A stretch of DNA of 64,000 nucleotides from Pseudomonas umsongensis (GTDB lineage Bacteria; Pseudomonadota; Gammaproteobacteria; Pseudomonadales; Pseudomonadaceae). A program made the translations under genes and the position numbers. Below the pieces are notes generated by a model. The model made no database searches. It saw only the letters and a list, made by a program, of their open reading frames with translations, and was not told the origin of the DNA. Location: assembly GCF_002236105.1 (NCBI RefSeq), contig NZ_NIWU01000007.1, positions 124,001 to 188,000 on the forward strand, given 5' to 3'. This document shows positions 51,268-60,406 of this stretch, in pieces (position 1 is the stretch's first letter; each line of letters begins with the position of its first letter).

Positions 51268-52599
51268 TTAAATCGTCCCTGCTTTTTTCCAGCTCAAGTA
51301 CCGGGTGACCAACTCGGGGCCCAACGCCTCGGGTTGCCCATCCACTACCGGTACTCCGTGGGCGATCAAGCGCTCATGGAGTGCTGCGCGCGAATTCAGG
51401 TATTCGACCGTCCCGCAATAGGCCAACGCCTCTGACAAAGTTTGCACCGGCAATAGTCGCGTCGTATCCAGGACGCTCTCACGCAAGCTTGCGACCAACA
51501 CCTGGTGCTGCTTGCTCAAGCGCTTGACGGCAGTCAGCAGTTCATCATCGTCTTCATCGCGCAGGTTGGTGACCAGCAGCACCAGCGCCCGCCGTTTCTG
51601 CCGGGACAGCAGTTGGCTGGCAGCGGCTTGATAATCGGCGCTGCGTTGAGTGCTGTTCAGATCGTAGACCGAGTTGAGCACCACGTTGAGCTGGCCAGCG
51701 CCTTTCACCGGGGCGAGGAAGCGCGGATGATCACTGGCAAAGGTGCAGAGGCCTACCGCATCCCCTTGGCGCAGCGCGACGTAGCTCAACAACAGGCAGG
51801 CATTGAGCGCATGATCGAAATGCGCCAGCTCGCCGTCCTGGCTGCGCATGCGTCGACCGCAATCGAGCATGAAGATGATCTGTTGGTCACGCTCGTCCTG
51901 GTACTCCCGGGCAATGGGTGTGCGTTGGCGGGCAGTGGCTTTCCAGTCGATCTGGCGCAGGCTGTCGCCTTCGCGAAATTCCCTTAGCTGATGAAACTCC
52001 AGGCCCAGGCCACGTCGTTGGCGCTGGCGAACACCGAGTTGGCTGAGCCAGTTGTCCACCGCCAACAGTTGGCCGCCGTAGAGTCGGGCGAAGTCGGGAT
52101 AGATGCGGGTGCTGTCAATCACGCTCAGCAGGCGTTTGCCGTGCCATAGCCCCAATGGGCTGGGCAGGCTGATTTCGCAGTTCTCGAAGCTGAAGTGGCC
52201 GCGCTTGAGCGGGCGCAGGCGATAATCGATGTCACTGTGCTGGCCGGGTTGAAGTTCCACCGACAGCGGCAGGTTTTCGAAGCTCAGGCCGTCGGGTACG
52301 TGGTCGTAGACCTGGATGTTCAGTGGCAGGGGAAAGTCGTGCTCGACTTGCAGTCGCACGACGCTCCAACGGCCGAGGGCCAGGCTGCCGGGCAGTTGAC
52401 GTTGTACCCGGGGCGACGGCAGGCGGTTGAGACGGATGGCGTCGATTATTGCCAGGGCCAAGAGAGCCAGGAGCAAGCCCCAGTTGATCGAGAACAGCGT
52501 TGATGGAACCGCGATGTCCAATGCGTGCAATGTGCCCAGAATGAGACCGATGCCCAGCAAGGTCGCAAGCCAGGCCAGTAGCAGGCGCGAGGGTTTCAC
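51268..52599 (-). CDS. DUF58 domain protein
   Basis: 443 residues. Two N-terminal membrane helices (about 8-55), a beta-rich stretch, then the DUF58 motif LREFREGDSLRQIDWKATAR near residue 200 followed by a von Willebrand-A-like fold (IIFMLDCGRRM, with VLLVTNLRDEDD later). DUF58 proteins are encoded beside MoxR ATPases across bacteria. Last gene of the six-gene operon, overlapping moxR by 4 bases. Confidence 0.92.
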   Translation of the reverse strand: MKPSRLLLAWLATLLGIGLILGTLHALDIAVPSTLFSINWGLLLALLALAIIDAIRLNRLPSPRVQRQLPGSLALGRWSVVRLQVEHDFPLPLNIQVYDHVPDGLSFENLPLSVELQPGQHSDIDYRLRPLKRGHFSFENCEISLPSPLGLWHGKRLLSVIDSTRIYPDFARLYGGQLLAVDNWLSQLGVRQRQRRGLGLEFHQLREFREGDSLRQIDWKATARQRTPIAREYQDERDQQIIFMLDCGRRMRSQDGELAHFDHALNACLLLSYVALRQGDAVGLCTFASDHPRFLAPVKGAGQLNVVLNSVYDLNSTQRSADYQAAASQLLSRQKRRALVLLVTNLRDEDDDELLTAVKRLSKQHQVLVASLRESVLDTTRLLPVQTLSEALAYCGTVEYLNSRAALHERLIAHGVPVVDGQPEALGPELVTRYLSWKKAGTI

Positions 52600-53597
52600 A
52601 GCCGTGGCGCCGGTACTTGGTCGAGCAGTTGCCGCAACACCTGATCGACGTCCAGCCCTTCGATATCCAGTTCCGGCGCTATGCGCACACGATGGCGCAG
52701 AACGGCCAGGGCGCAGCCTTTTATGTCGTCAGGGATCACAAACTCGCCACCGCGCAACAACGCCCGCGCCCTTGCGCAGCGCACCAGCGCAATGGATGCA
52801 CGAGGCCCGGCACCGAGGGTCAGGCCGGGCCAACTGCGGGTGGTGCGAGCCAGGCGTACGGCGTAGTCGAGGACCTGGTCGTCCAGCGGCAAATCGCTGG
52901 CAATGCGCTGCAAGGCCAGGACCTCCCTGGCTTGCAGCACCGTGCGCAGCGGTTGGACATCGAGCATGTCGGCCCGGGTCGAGCGGCTGACCTGGCGCAC
53001 CATGTCCAACTCCTGCTCCACGTCAGGGTAGTCCATGCGCACCTTGAGCATGAAGCGATCGAGTTCGGCTTCCGGCAACGGGTAAGTGCCTTCCTGTTCG
53101 ATGGGGTTTTGCGTGGCGAGCACCATGAATGGCTGCGCGATGGGCAGGGCGCGGCCTTCGAGGGTGACTTGGCGTTCCTGCATGGCTTCGAGCAGTGCGG
53201 CCTGGGTTTTTGCCGGGGCCCGGTTGATCTCGTCGGCGAGCAACAGGTTGGTGAACAACGGTCCCTTGCGCAGCTTGAATTGCTCGGTCTGCATGTCGTA
53301 CACCGCATGCCCGGTGACATCGCTTGGCATCAGGTCCGGCGTGAACTGGATACGCGCGAATTCGCCGCCGAAACAACGTGCCAGCGCCCTGACCAACAGC
53401 GTCTTGCCCAGCCCCGGCACGCCTTCGAGCAATACGTGGCCGCCAGCGAGCAGGGCGGTGAGAACGTCGTCGATGACGGTGTCCTGGCCGATCACGGCTT
53501 TTTGCAATTCATGGCGCACCGCCTGGGCCAACTGGCAGGCACGCTGGCGTTGCCGGATGGCGTGGTCGATTGCATCGGGCTCGATCGGTTGACTCAT
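52596..53597 (-). CDS. MoxR-family AAA+ ATPase
   Basis: 333 residues. Walker A GVPGLGKT (59-66), Walker B LLLADEINRAPAKTQ, sensor ATQNPIEQEGTYPLPEAELDRF. MoxR ATPases act as chaperones or maturation factors for vWA-type partners. Overlaps the DUF58 gene after it and the DUF4350 gene before it by 4 bases each (ATGA). Confidence 0.94.
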   Translation of the reverse strand: MSQPIEPDAIDHAIRQRQRACQLAQAVRHELQKAVIGQDTVIDDVLTALLAGGHVLLEGVPGLGKTLLVRALARCFGGEFARIQFTPDLMPSDVTGHAVYDMQTEQFKLRKGPLFTNLLLADEINRAPAKTQAALLEAMQERQVTLEGRALPIAQPFMVLATQNPIEQEGTYPLPEAELDRFMLKVRMDYPDVEQELDMVRQVSRSTRADMLDVQPLRTVLQAREVLALQRIASDLPLDDQVLDYAVRLARTTRSWPGLTLGAGPRASIALVRCARARALLRGGEFVIPDDIKGCALAVLRHRVRIAPELDIEGLDVDQVLRQLLDQVPAPRL

Positions 53598-54757
53598 AAC
53601 GCATTCCTCAAGGTTTGCAGGTGGGCGACCTGGCGGCTGAATTCAGCACTGGAAAACCGCTGTTTCGACCGCGGGCCCATGGCTTGGCTGATCGCGTCTG
53701 CGGGCTGGCCGCTCAGACGGGCGAGCACCCGCCATTGTTCGGCGACATCGAGTTGTTCATAGCCAGGATGACGATGTCTCACGCGGCGCAGTATGTCTTG
53801 CTGCAAGGCCTGCAACAGGCTGTCCTGGCCGTTGTGTCGCAACATGAAATCGGCGCTGGCGCGCAGGTGTTCCTGCAATTGGCGGCGAGCTTTGGTTTGC
53901 GGTTGCAGCAGTGGCCCATGGCGCACGCCGAAGTGCCAGCAACCCAGGCCGATCAGGGCGGCCAAGGCGACCAACGCCTGGGGGAAATGGCGTAGCAGCA
54001 GTGTCAGCAGGCTGTCGTGCTCGGTATTGAACAGCAGGGTCACGCTGGTATCGGCGGTCAGGTACCAGAGCAGCCAGGCGTTGTCGTATTGATCGATGGC
54101 CGGGGTTTTCCACAGGTCGGCGTCGGTCACCACAATGATCGAGCCAAGCCCGTGGTTCAGTTGCATCATATGGGTTGCCTTGGCACTGTTGGCCCAGGCC
54201 TTGACGAGGTTTTTCGGGTCTTCGAGATGGAACGTGGTATCGAAGCCCGCGTAGGCCGGTGCGTCTTCATCTTCCAGATAGAGTTTGGTCAGTTGCGGGT
54301 AGGGATCATCCGGGGTGTCGGGCGGTGGGTCCTTGAGGTCTTTGCTCAGCGACTGTTGCAGTTGCACCCGATCCAGCAACAGGTCATTGCTTTGCCCGGT
54401 CTTTTCATCCCACAGCGACTGGGCAACGAACAGCAGGCGCCCGCCGGCTTGGGCCCAGTCCAGCACCTGATCGATCTGCCTGGGCGTCATGTTGTAGCGA
54501 TCGCCTAGCAACAACAGGCTGTGATGCTGCGGCGCCAGGGTTGGCAGGATATCGAGGCTGTTGGCATGGCTGACACTCAGGCCCTGCTTGCGCAAAAAAA
54601 ACTCGGCGGCCAGGTACGGGTTGACCAGGGCTTCAGGCGCCGGGCCATGGTCGATTTCGACCGGATAGGGCGTTGCCTTCAGGTACAGATAAATCATCAA
54701 CACGGCCAGCAGGACAGCGGTCATCGTGCTGATGAATGGCCAGGCGCGCCGGTTCAA
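53594..54757 (-). CDS. DUF4350 membrane protein
   Basis: 387 residues. N-terminal helix (about 8-25), a periplasmic alpha/beta domain with LLLLGDRYNMTPRQIDQVLDWAQAGGRLLFVAQ (glutamine amidotransferase-like fold in the family), a second helix near 262-282, and a charged cytoplasmic tail. Overlaps both neighbours by 4 bases. Role unknown; always found with MoxR/DUF58. Confidence 0.88.
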   Translation of the reverse strand: MNRRAWPFISTMTAVLLAVLMIYLYLKATPYPVEIDHGPAPEALVNPYLAAEFFLRKQGLSVSHANSLDILPTLAPQHHSLLLLGDRYNMTPRQIDQVLDWAQAGGRLLFVAQSLWDEKTGQSNDLLLDRVQLQQSLSKDLKDPPPDTPDDPYPQLTKLYLEDEDAPAYAGFDTTFHLEDPKNLVKAWANSAKATHMMQLNHGLGSIIVVTDADLWKTPAIDQYDNAWLLWYLTADTSVTLLFNTEHDSLLTLLLRHFPQALVALAALIGLGCWHFGVRHGPLLQPQTKARRQLQEHLRASADFMLRHNGQDSLLQALQQDILRRVRHRHPGYEQLDVAEQWRVLARLSGQPADAISQAMGPRSKQRFSSAEFSRQVAHLQTLRNAL

Positions 54758-56301
54758 TGGGGGATTCCCGAGTCAAATACGCCACGCCAGCCGTTACACA
54801 GTTCGCGCTGAACATGCGCGGGTGGCAATTGGTGTCCATAGGCCATGTTTTGCCAGTGCACGGTCAGGTCTTTGCTGAAGGCCAGCAGGGCCGGGTGCTG
54901 TAGTTGTTCGATGCGTTCAAGCACCTGGCCTTCGGTGTCGGCGGCCTTGAGTGGCATGTCGAAATCGTGCAAGAGGCGGCTGAGCAGGGCGCGATAGAGC
55001 AAGCCAAGCGCTGCACGCGGATTGTTCTGCCAGAGGCTTTCGGCACTGGCAGCGATGTCGCAGGGCAGGGTCTCGCGGCTGAGGTCAAGGCCAAATGCCT
55101 GCGGGGGAGGCGGGTGGGGGGCTTTTTTAGCGGGACGCGGGCGACGGCTGACGAATGCCTGCAACCCCTCACGGTAGTACCAGATCAAGCCCCCGATGGC
55201 GGTGATCACGGCTGCCCACAGCACAACTTCGATCAGCGTGGCCAACGCGCCGAAGTCTCGGTTGTCAAACATCTGGAGCAGCGCCTTTAGCCATTGGGGT
55301 GTGTGGTCTTCATTCGCGCCTTGGTCCGCGGCCTGGTTTTCGCCGAATCGATAGCGGGTGACGGTTTCCCTGTTCTTGAACGGAGGCTGGTCGAGGATGG
55401 CCTTGATGCTGTCCCTGGACCCCTGGCTGGTCAGTGGTTGCTGCAGCATGCGCGGACTGTCGGGCGTCGCAAGGGCCGACTCGGACGCCCAGGCGATAGG
55501 GGCGATCGGCAGCAGCAAGGTCGCCGTCAGTAACAGGGCAAGGGTCGCTCCGCTCAAACGATGGGACAGGCTGCGAAACACCAGCTCGATATCCCAGGCT
55601 TCGAGTGCGGTGCGTCGGTTCAGGTACAGACTGAAGCCAGCGGCCACGTAGATCGGTTCCCAAATCACCAGCACCAGGACGTAGAAGCCGTTGGACAGGT
55701 GTTCCAGCCAGTGCCAGTCCTGCGTCGCGGCGCTGATCAGCGACTGCCAGCTCCAGTCGAGGGCGACCTGTTGTGGCAACAGCAGATAGAACAGCACCAT
55801 CAAACCGATCCATAACGCGCCTTCCAGGTGCGCACCTATCACGGTCAGCCAGCGTGCCGCGCTGGCGTCACGCTGCAACAACACTTGCAACCGCTGTTGG
55901 CGCGCATCACCGCTCAGGCCTTCGAGCTGTAACACGGGCAGCGTGAAGCTGCGACTCAGGCTCAGGCGTCGCCAGGTCAGGCTGGCCAGCAGTTGTGGCT
56001 TGAGCAACCGTGGCCACTGGTAAAGCGCCTGCTTGAGGGTGGGCGTTTCTGCAAAAATGGCTTTGGAAAGGATGTACAAGGGCAAGCGTTCAAACGCCGG
56101 TTTCAGCCACCAGAAGATGAACACGGCCAAGGTCGGCGAATCCCACAGCAACCAGGTGAGCACCGCGAAAACCGGCAAGGTGACAATCGCCCAGCTGCTC
56201 ATCAGCAGGCACCGGTGGCGCTGGCTCAACAGCACGCCGAGGTCCATGGCTTCCCAGGTCGATCTTGGGCGAATGACCACGGTGGTGTCACTCAGGCGCA
56301 T
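54754..56301 (-). CDS. DUF4129 domain membrane protein
   Basis: 515 residues, about six membrane helices in the N-terminal and middle part, and the DUF4129 domain at the C-terminus (about 410-500; AAASAESLWQNNPRAALGLLYRALLSRLLHDF). DUF4129 is often seen in transglutaminase-linked membrane operons. Overlaps the SpoIIM gene by 14 bases. Confidence 0.87.
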   Translation of the reverse strand: MRLSDTTVVIRPRSTWEAMDLGVLLSQRHRCLLMSSWAIVTLPVFAVLTWLLWDSPTLAVFIFWWLKPAFERLPLYILSKAIFAETPTLKQALYQWPRLLKPQLLASLTWRRLSLSRSFTLPVLQLEGLSGDARQQRLQVLLQRDASAARWLTVIGAHLEGALWIGLMVLFYLLLPQQVALDWSWQSLISAATQDWHWLEHLSNGFYVLVLVIWEPIYVAAGFSLYLNRRTALEAWDIELVFRSLSHRLSGATLALLLTATLLLPIAPIAWASESALATPDSPRMLQQPLTSQGSRDSIKAILDQPPFKNRETVTRYRFGENQAADQGANEDHTPQWLKALLQMFDNRDFGALATLIEVVLWAAVITAIGGLIWYYREGLQAFVSRRPRPAKKAPHPPPPQAFGLDLSRETLPCDIAASAESLWQNNPRAALGLLYRALLSRLLHDFDMPLKAADTEGQVLERIEQLQHPALLAFSKDLTVHWQNMAYGHQLPPAHVQRELCNGWRGVFDSGIPH

Positions 56302-57265
56302 GATGCGTCCGTCCGGCGAATATCAAGTAAATCGCCACCAGCACCCAGAGGGCCGCACCGACCAGGTATTTGATCAGGGGTGCCGGTGTCGTCATCGACG
56401 ACCAGTAGGCTTCTATAAATGCCGCAATCAGCAGAAACAACATGACGCCGCAAATCAGCAGAACACTCTTGCGGGCCGCCACGCGCAAGGCTTCGGCGCG
56501 GGGCAGGCGTCCCGGTGCAATCAACGCCCAACCCAGTTGCAGGCCGGCGGCACCCGCCAGGGCAATGGCCGTCAACTCAAAGGCACCGTGACCGACCACG
56601 AACGACCAGAAGCTTTGCCCGTAGCCGATATGCGTCAGGTGTCCGGCGACCGCGCCGATCATCAAGCCGTTGAAGATCAGGAAAAACGCGCTGCCCAGGC
56701 CGAACAGCAATCCGCTGGCGTAGGTCTGAAAGGCGATCCCTATGTTGTGCATGATGTAGTAGCCGAACATCGCCCAGTCTTCACTGGCCGCACGCTCCAT
56801 CGAGCGTCCCAGGTGACCGGCATCGGGGTCGTACATGCTTTGCATGTCGCTGACCTGATCGGCTGGAATCAGGTTGTAGACCAGTTCCGGAAACAGATAA
56901 ACCAGGCCTGCCATTGCGATCAGGCTGCCGAAAAACATCAGGCTGGCAGCGAGCACGAAGCGCCATTGTTCACGTACCAGCCGGGGGAAGCCCGCCAGGA
57001 TGAAACCCAGTGCATGGGCTCCAAAATGGCTGCGATGTCGATAAAGCTGCTGATGCCCACGTAACACCTGTTGCTGCAATGAGTCATTCAGGAAACTGCT
57101 GTAACCGCGCTCGCGGGCCAGCGCCAGGTGTTGGCAGATGCGCCGATAATCGGCCAGGAAATTGTCGGCCCCTTTGGCTTTGCTGTCCCGCTCCAGCCTG
57201 TCCAGCAGGAGGGAGAACTGCTCCCATTCAGCCATATGTCGATGTTCGAAAAGGCTTTGTTTCAT
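56288..57265 (-). CDS. SpoIIM-family (stage II sporulation protein M-like) membrane protein
   Basis: 325 residues with a soluble N-terminal region and about six helices. The SpoIIM/DUF95 part includes NIGIAFQTYASGLLFGLGSAFFLIFNGLMIGAVAG and VVGHGAFELTAIALAGAAGLQLG. The organism does not sporulate, so it is a family name only. Family members are predicted membrane-remodelling or permease-like partners. Coupled by 4-base overlap to the RDD gene. Confidence 0.9.
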   Translation of the reverse strand: MKQSLFEHRHMAEWEQFSLLLDRLERDSKAKGADNFLADYRRICQHLALARERGYSSFLNDSLQQQVLRGHQQLYRHRSHFGAHALGFILAGFPRLVREQWRFVLAASLMFFGSLIAMAGLVYLFPELVYNLIPADQVSDMQSMYDPDAGHLGRSMERAASEDWAMFGYYIMHNIGIAFQTYASGLLFGLGSAFFLIFNGLMIGAVAGHLTHIGYGQSFWSFVVGHGAFELTAIALAGAAGLQLGWALIAPGRLPRAEALRVAARKSVLLICGVMLFLLIAAFIEAYWSSMTTPAPLIKYLVGAALWVLVAIYLIFAGRTHHAPE

Positions 57266-57987
57266 GTCGGACCCAACAAGCCGTGGGCAATGCCGTTGAG
57301 TTCGGCCACGGCGCGGGGAGCCGGAACCTGAAGGGGGCGCGCGAGGATCGAGGCGAGCTCATTGACCCTGGCATCGGACAGTCCGGCCTGGCGTTCGGCA
57401 AAACCGAGGATGGCACGTTGCTCGGTCAGTGTCAGGGCAAAAGGAGGACGACGGGGTTGCGAGGGTGGGAGTTGGGGACGGGTAAGTGGCTGCTCGCGGT
57501 AGACCACCAGCGTGCCGGCGGCCAGGTCACCGAGGCGCTTGAAATTGGGGTGTTGCAGGCAACTGATAGCGCCGAGAAAGTAGCCAAACGGCAACATGTC
57601 GACAAATCGCAGCAGGTTGCGCAACAGTGACGCGGACCAGTCGATAGGCGTGCCATCGTCCTGTATGACCCGAAGACCCATCCATTGTTTGCCCGGTGAG
57701 CGCCCCTGGTTGAAGACTTCGAACAGCACCATGTACCACCAGCTTACGCCGAAGAGCAGGATCGAACCCAGCCCCGCACCGAGTTTTCCGAGCATTGCCA
57801 AAGCAATGAACATCAGGCCCAGGATCAACCCGCGTATCGCCAGGTCGATGGAAAACGCCAGTGCGCGCACCATCAAGCCGGCCGGTCGCAGCGGCAAGTC
57901 TATGCCTTCGGGCGTTTCCACCTGATACCGCGTGTCCAGTGGTGGTGGCAGCGTTGCTTTCCGTGGCAGTGCTGTGGTGTCGAGCAT
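57262..57987 (-). CDS. RDD-family membrane protein
   Basis: 241 residues. Membrane helices from about residue 48 (GLMVRALAFSIDLAIRGLILGL, with the RDD-type Arg and Asp) and QGRSPGKQWMGLRVIQDDG in the loop, then a C-terminal cytoplasmic tail. Start ATG 57987 (MLDTTALPRK). First gene of the operon; promoter presumably in the 184 bases shared with divergent sbcB. Confidence 0.9.
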   Translation of the reverse strand: MLDTTALPRKATLPPPLDTRYQVETPEGIDLPLRPAGLMVRALAFSIDLAIRGLILGLMFIALAMLGKLGAGLGSILLFGVSWWYMVLFEVFNQGRSPGKQWMGLRVIQDDGTPIDWSASLLRNLLRFVDMLPFGYFLGAISCLQHPNFKRLGDLAAGTLVVYREQPLTRPQLPPSQPRRPPFALTLTEQRAILGFAERQAGLSDARVNELASILARPLQVPAPRAVAELNGIAHGLLGPT

Positions 57988-58171
57988 GGGCAACCTGATG
58001 CTGTGGCCTGATCGGTTTGTCTCTTCACCGGATGCTAGCAGCCTCGCCGGAAAAAACGACATAACTATGTATTGCATATTGCGTGGCCAGGGATGATTCA
58101 ATGGCACGATTGCTGGCCGGAGCGGGACGGGAACGCCTAGACTTCGCCAATCTTCAGTTCAGGAATAGCCC

Positions 58172-59602
58172 GTGACCTCCATCTTCTGGTACGACTACGA
58201 AACGACGGGTATCAATCCCCGTTGCGACCGCCCGCTGCAAATGGCGGGGTTGCGTACTGACTTCGAGCTCAATGAAGTCGACGAGCCTGTCAATCTCTTT
58301 TGCCGGCCCAGCGACGACATCCTGCCGCATCCCGCGGCTTGCGCAATCACCGGCATCACGCCCGCCCAACTGGCCGAGGACGGGTTGAGCGAAGCCGACT
58401 TCATGACCCGGGTGCATGCCCAACTGGCGGCGCCGGGTACTTGCGGCGCCGGGTACAACACCTTGCACTTCGACGATGAGATGACCCGCTACAGCCTGTA
58501 CCGCAATTTTTTCGACCCTTATGCACGGGAATGGCAGGGTGGTAACAGTCGCTGGGACCTGATCGATGTCGTTCGCGCAGCCTATGCCTTGCGCCCCGAT
58601 GGCCTTGTCTGGCCGACAGACGAAGAAGGGCGAGTGACACTCAAGCTCGAACGCCTGACCGCCGCTAACGGGATCGATCATGGCAGCGCCCACGAAGCGC
58701 TGTCGGACGTTCGCGCCACGATTGCCCTGGCGCGCCTGATCCGGGAAAAACAGCCGAAGTTGTATGACTGGTTGTTTCAGCTTCGCAGTAAACAAAAGGT
58801 GCTGGACCAGGTGCGCTTGCTGCAACCGATGGTGCATGTTTCAGGGCGCTTTTCTGCGGCGCGCAACTATGTCGGCGTAGTGTTGCCCTTGGCCTGGCAC
58901 CCACGCAATAAGAACGCACTGATTGTTTGCGACCTGCACCTCGACCCGCAGGGTTTGCTCGATCTCGATGCCGAAACCTTGCGCCAGCGTTTGTATACCC
59001 GCCGCGACGAGCTGACAGAAGGTGAATTACCCGTACCGCTCAAGCTTATCCACATCAATAAATGCCCCGTGGTCGCGCCTTTATCGGTTCTTCGTCCCGC
59101 AGATCAGCTGCGCTTGGGGATGGATGTTGCGCTCTATCAGCAACGTGCACTGCGGCTAAGTGACGCGCAGCAGGATTGGCAAGCTAAAGTTCTGGCGATT
59201 TATGCCCGGGAAGATTTTTCCTCGAGCGAGGATCCTGAGCAACAGTTATACAACGGATTTATCGGGGACCGTGATCGGCGTTTATGCGAGCAAGTCAGAA
59301 CAGCCGACCCGCTGCAATTGGCGCAACAGCAATGGCCTTTCGATGATGAACGTTTGCCAGAGCTATTGTTTCGATATCGAGCACGTAACTTTCCCGATAC
59401 CTTGAATCTCGACGAGCAAGAACGCTGGCGAATATTCTGTCAGAAACGTCTATCAGTCCCTGAATGGGGCGCGCCAAATACCCTGGATAGTTTTACAGAG
59501 GCGGCAGCCCAGTTGGCCCTTACAGCGACATCGTTGCAGCAGGCGGTTCTCAATGATTGGCGGGAATATGTTCAGGGTCTTCGCAATCGTTTGAATCTTT
59601 GA
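58172..59602 (+). CDS. sbcB: Exodeoxyribonuclease I
   Basis: 476 residues, 3'-5' single-strand DNA exonuclease. DEDDh catalytic residues: Asp8 and Glu10 in WYDYETTG, the second Asp in NTLHFDDEMTRY, and His174/Asp179 in HEALSDVR, followed by the SH3-like and helical C-terminal domains. GTG start at 58172 with AGGAA 9 bases upstream. The final third has more A/T and a weaker codon bias than the first two thirds. Confidence 0.95.
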   Translation: MTSIFWYDYETTGINPRCDRPLQMAGLRTDFELNEVDEPVNLFCRPSDDILPHPAACAITGITPAQLAEDGLSEADFMTRVHAQLAAPGTCGAGYNTLHFDDEMTRYSLYRNFFDPYAREWQGGNSRWDLIDVVRAAYALRPDGLVWPTDEEGRVTLKLERLTAANGIDHGSAHEALSDVRATIALARLIREKQPKLYDWLFQLRSKQKVLDQVRLLQPMVHVSGRFSAARNYVGVVLPLAWHPRNKNALIVCDLHLDPQGLLDLDAETLRQRLYTRRDELTEGELPVPLKLIHINKCPVVAPLSVLRPADQLRLGMDVALYQQRALRLSDAQQDWQAKVLAIYAREDFSSSEDPEQQLYNGFIGDRDRRLCEQVRTADPLQLAQQQWPFDDERLPELLFRYRARNFPDTLNLDEQERWRIFCQKRLSVPEWGAPNTLDSFTEAAAQLALTATSLQQAVLNDWREYVQGLRNRLNL

Positions 59603-59636
59603 AATCGAAAATGCCCCGGGGCTAAACTCCGGGCAT

Positions 59637-59668
59637 AAAAAAACGCCAGCGTATGCTGGCGTTTTTTT
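59637..59668. terminator. Bidirectional terminator between sbcB and mvaT
   Basis: AAAAAAACGCCAGC (59637-59650) and GCTGGCGTTTTTTT (59655-59668), loop GTAT. A second G/C-rich hairpin lies at 59611-59636. Suits the convergent sbcB and mvaT ends. Confidence 0.93.
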
Positions 59669-59700
59669 TGTCGCAATCGATCCGCGACAAGCGCGTGAGC

Positions 59701-60078
59701 TTAGCCCAGCAGGGTAGCCCAGCCTTCAACCACGTCACCGCCCCACTTGGCTTTCCACTCTTTCAGAGTTTTGTGGTTGCCACCTTTGGTCTCGATGACT
59801 TCGCCGTTGTGCGGGTTTTTGTATTGTTTAACTTTGCGAGCACGCTTGGTGCCAGTAGTTTTTACTGCACCGCCACGTGGCGCTTTGGTTTTGGCTTCTG
59901 GATCCAGCAGCGCGATGATGTCGCGCAGGGATTTGGAATATTCGCCCATCAGGGTGCGCAGTTTGCCTTCGAATTCCAGCTCAGTCTGCAGTTTGTCGTC
60001 TTGGGACAGATTCTTCAAACGGGCTTGCAGCTCTTTGATAGCTTCTTCGGTGGCGCGATATTCGTTGATCAAGGACAT
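59701..60078 (-). CDS. mvaT: H-NS-like silencer MvaT
   Basis: 125 residues: N-terminal oligomerisation coiled coil (MSLINEYRATEEAIKELQAR...) and C-terminal AT-groove-binding domain (ARKVKQYKNP, with NHKTLKEWKAKW). The end matches MvaT of P. aeruginosa closely. It binds AT-rich DNA and silences horizontally acquired and surface genes. Start ATG 60078. Upstream DNA is AT-rich, consistent with autoregulation. Confidence 0.96.
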   Translation of the reverse strand: MSLINEYRATEEAIKELQARLKNLSQDDKLQTELEFEGKLRTLMGEYSKSLRDIIALLDPEAKTKAPRGGAVKTTGTKRARKVKQYKNPHNGEVIETKGGNHKTLKEWKAKWGGDVVEGWATLLG

Positions 60079-60125
60079 GATTACTACCTTATGTAGGGCG
60101 CTGGATGGCAGGTGACAGTGCGGCA

Positions 60126-60154
60126 ATAATAGTCAGGCTGTTTCATCAAGTAAA
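60126..60154 (-). promoter_or_regulatory. mvaT promoter candidate
   Basis: On the minus strand TTTACT (-35; 60154-60149), 17 bases, TATTAT (-10; 60131-60126), about 48 bases from the mvaT start. Next to the AT-only stretch at 60167-60184. The remaining 60185-60406 holds presumed purU promoter sequences only. Confidence 0.6.
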
Positions 60155-60406
60155 CATTAAACCTGAGTTTATTTAATTAAATTCCAGTGAGTTCAGCGCA
60201 CATTGGAGGCGCAGTTAAATAACTCGCCACCTGTGCTACAGATATTTACAAATCAGTGCTGGTCGATAGCCAATTAGGGGCGTTCGCCTGGTGCTGCGCG
60301 AACGTTGGCGCAGGCCATTGGGGAAGGCGGCGTGTCATCAATACTGCAGTTTTGCTGCACAATCGCTAGAATGCCCGCCTTTGCGAAGTTCTGGAGTTTC
60401 CCCCTC

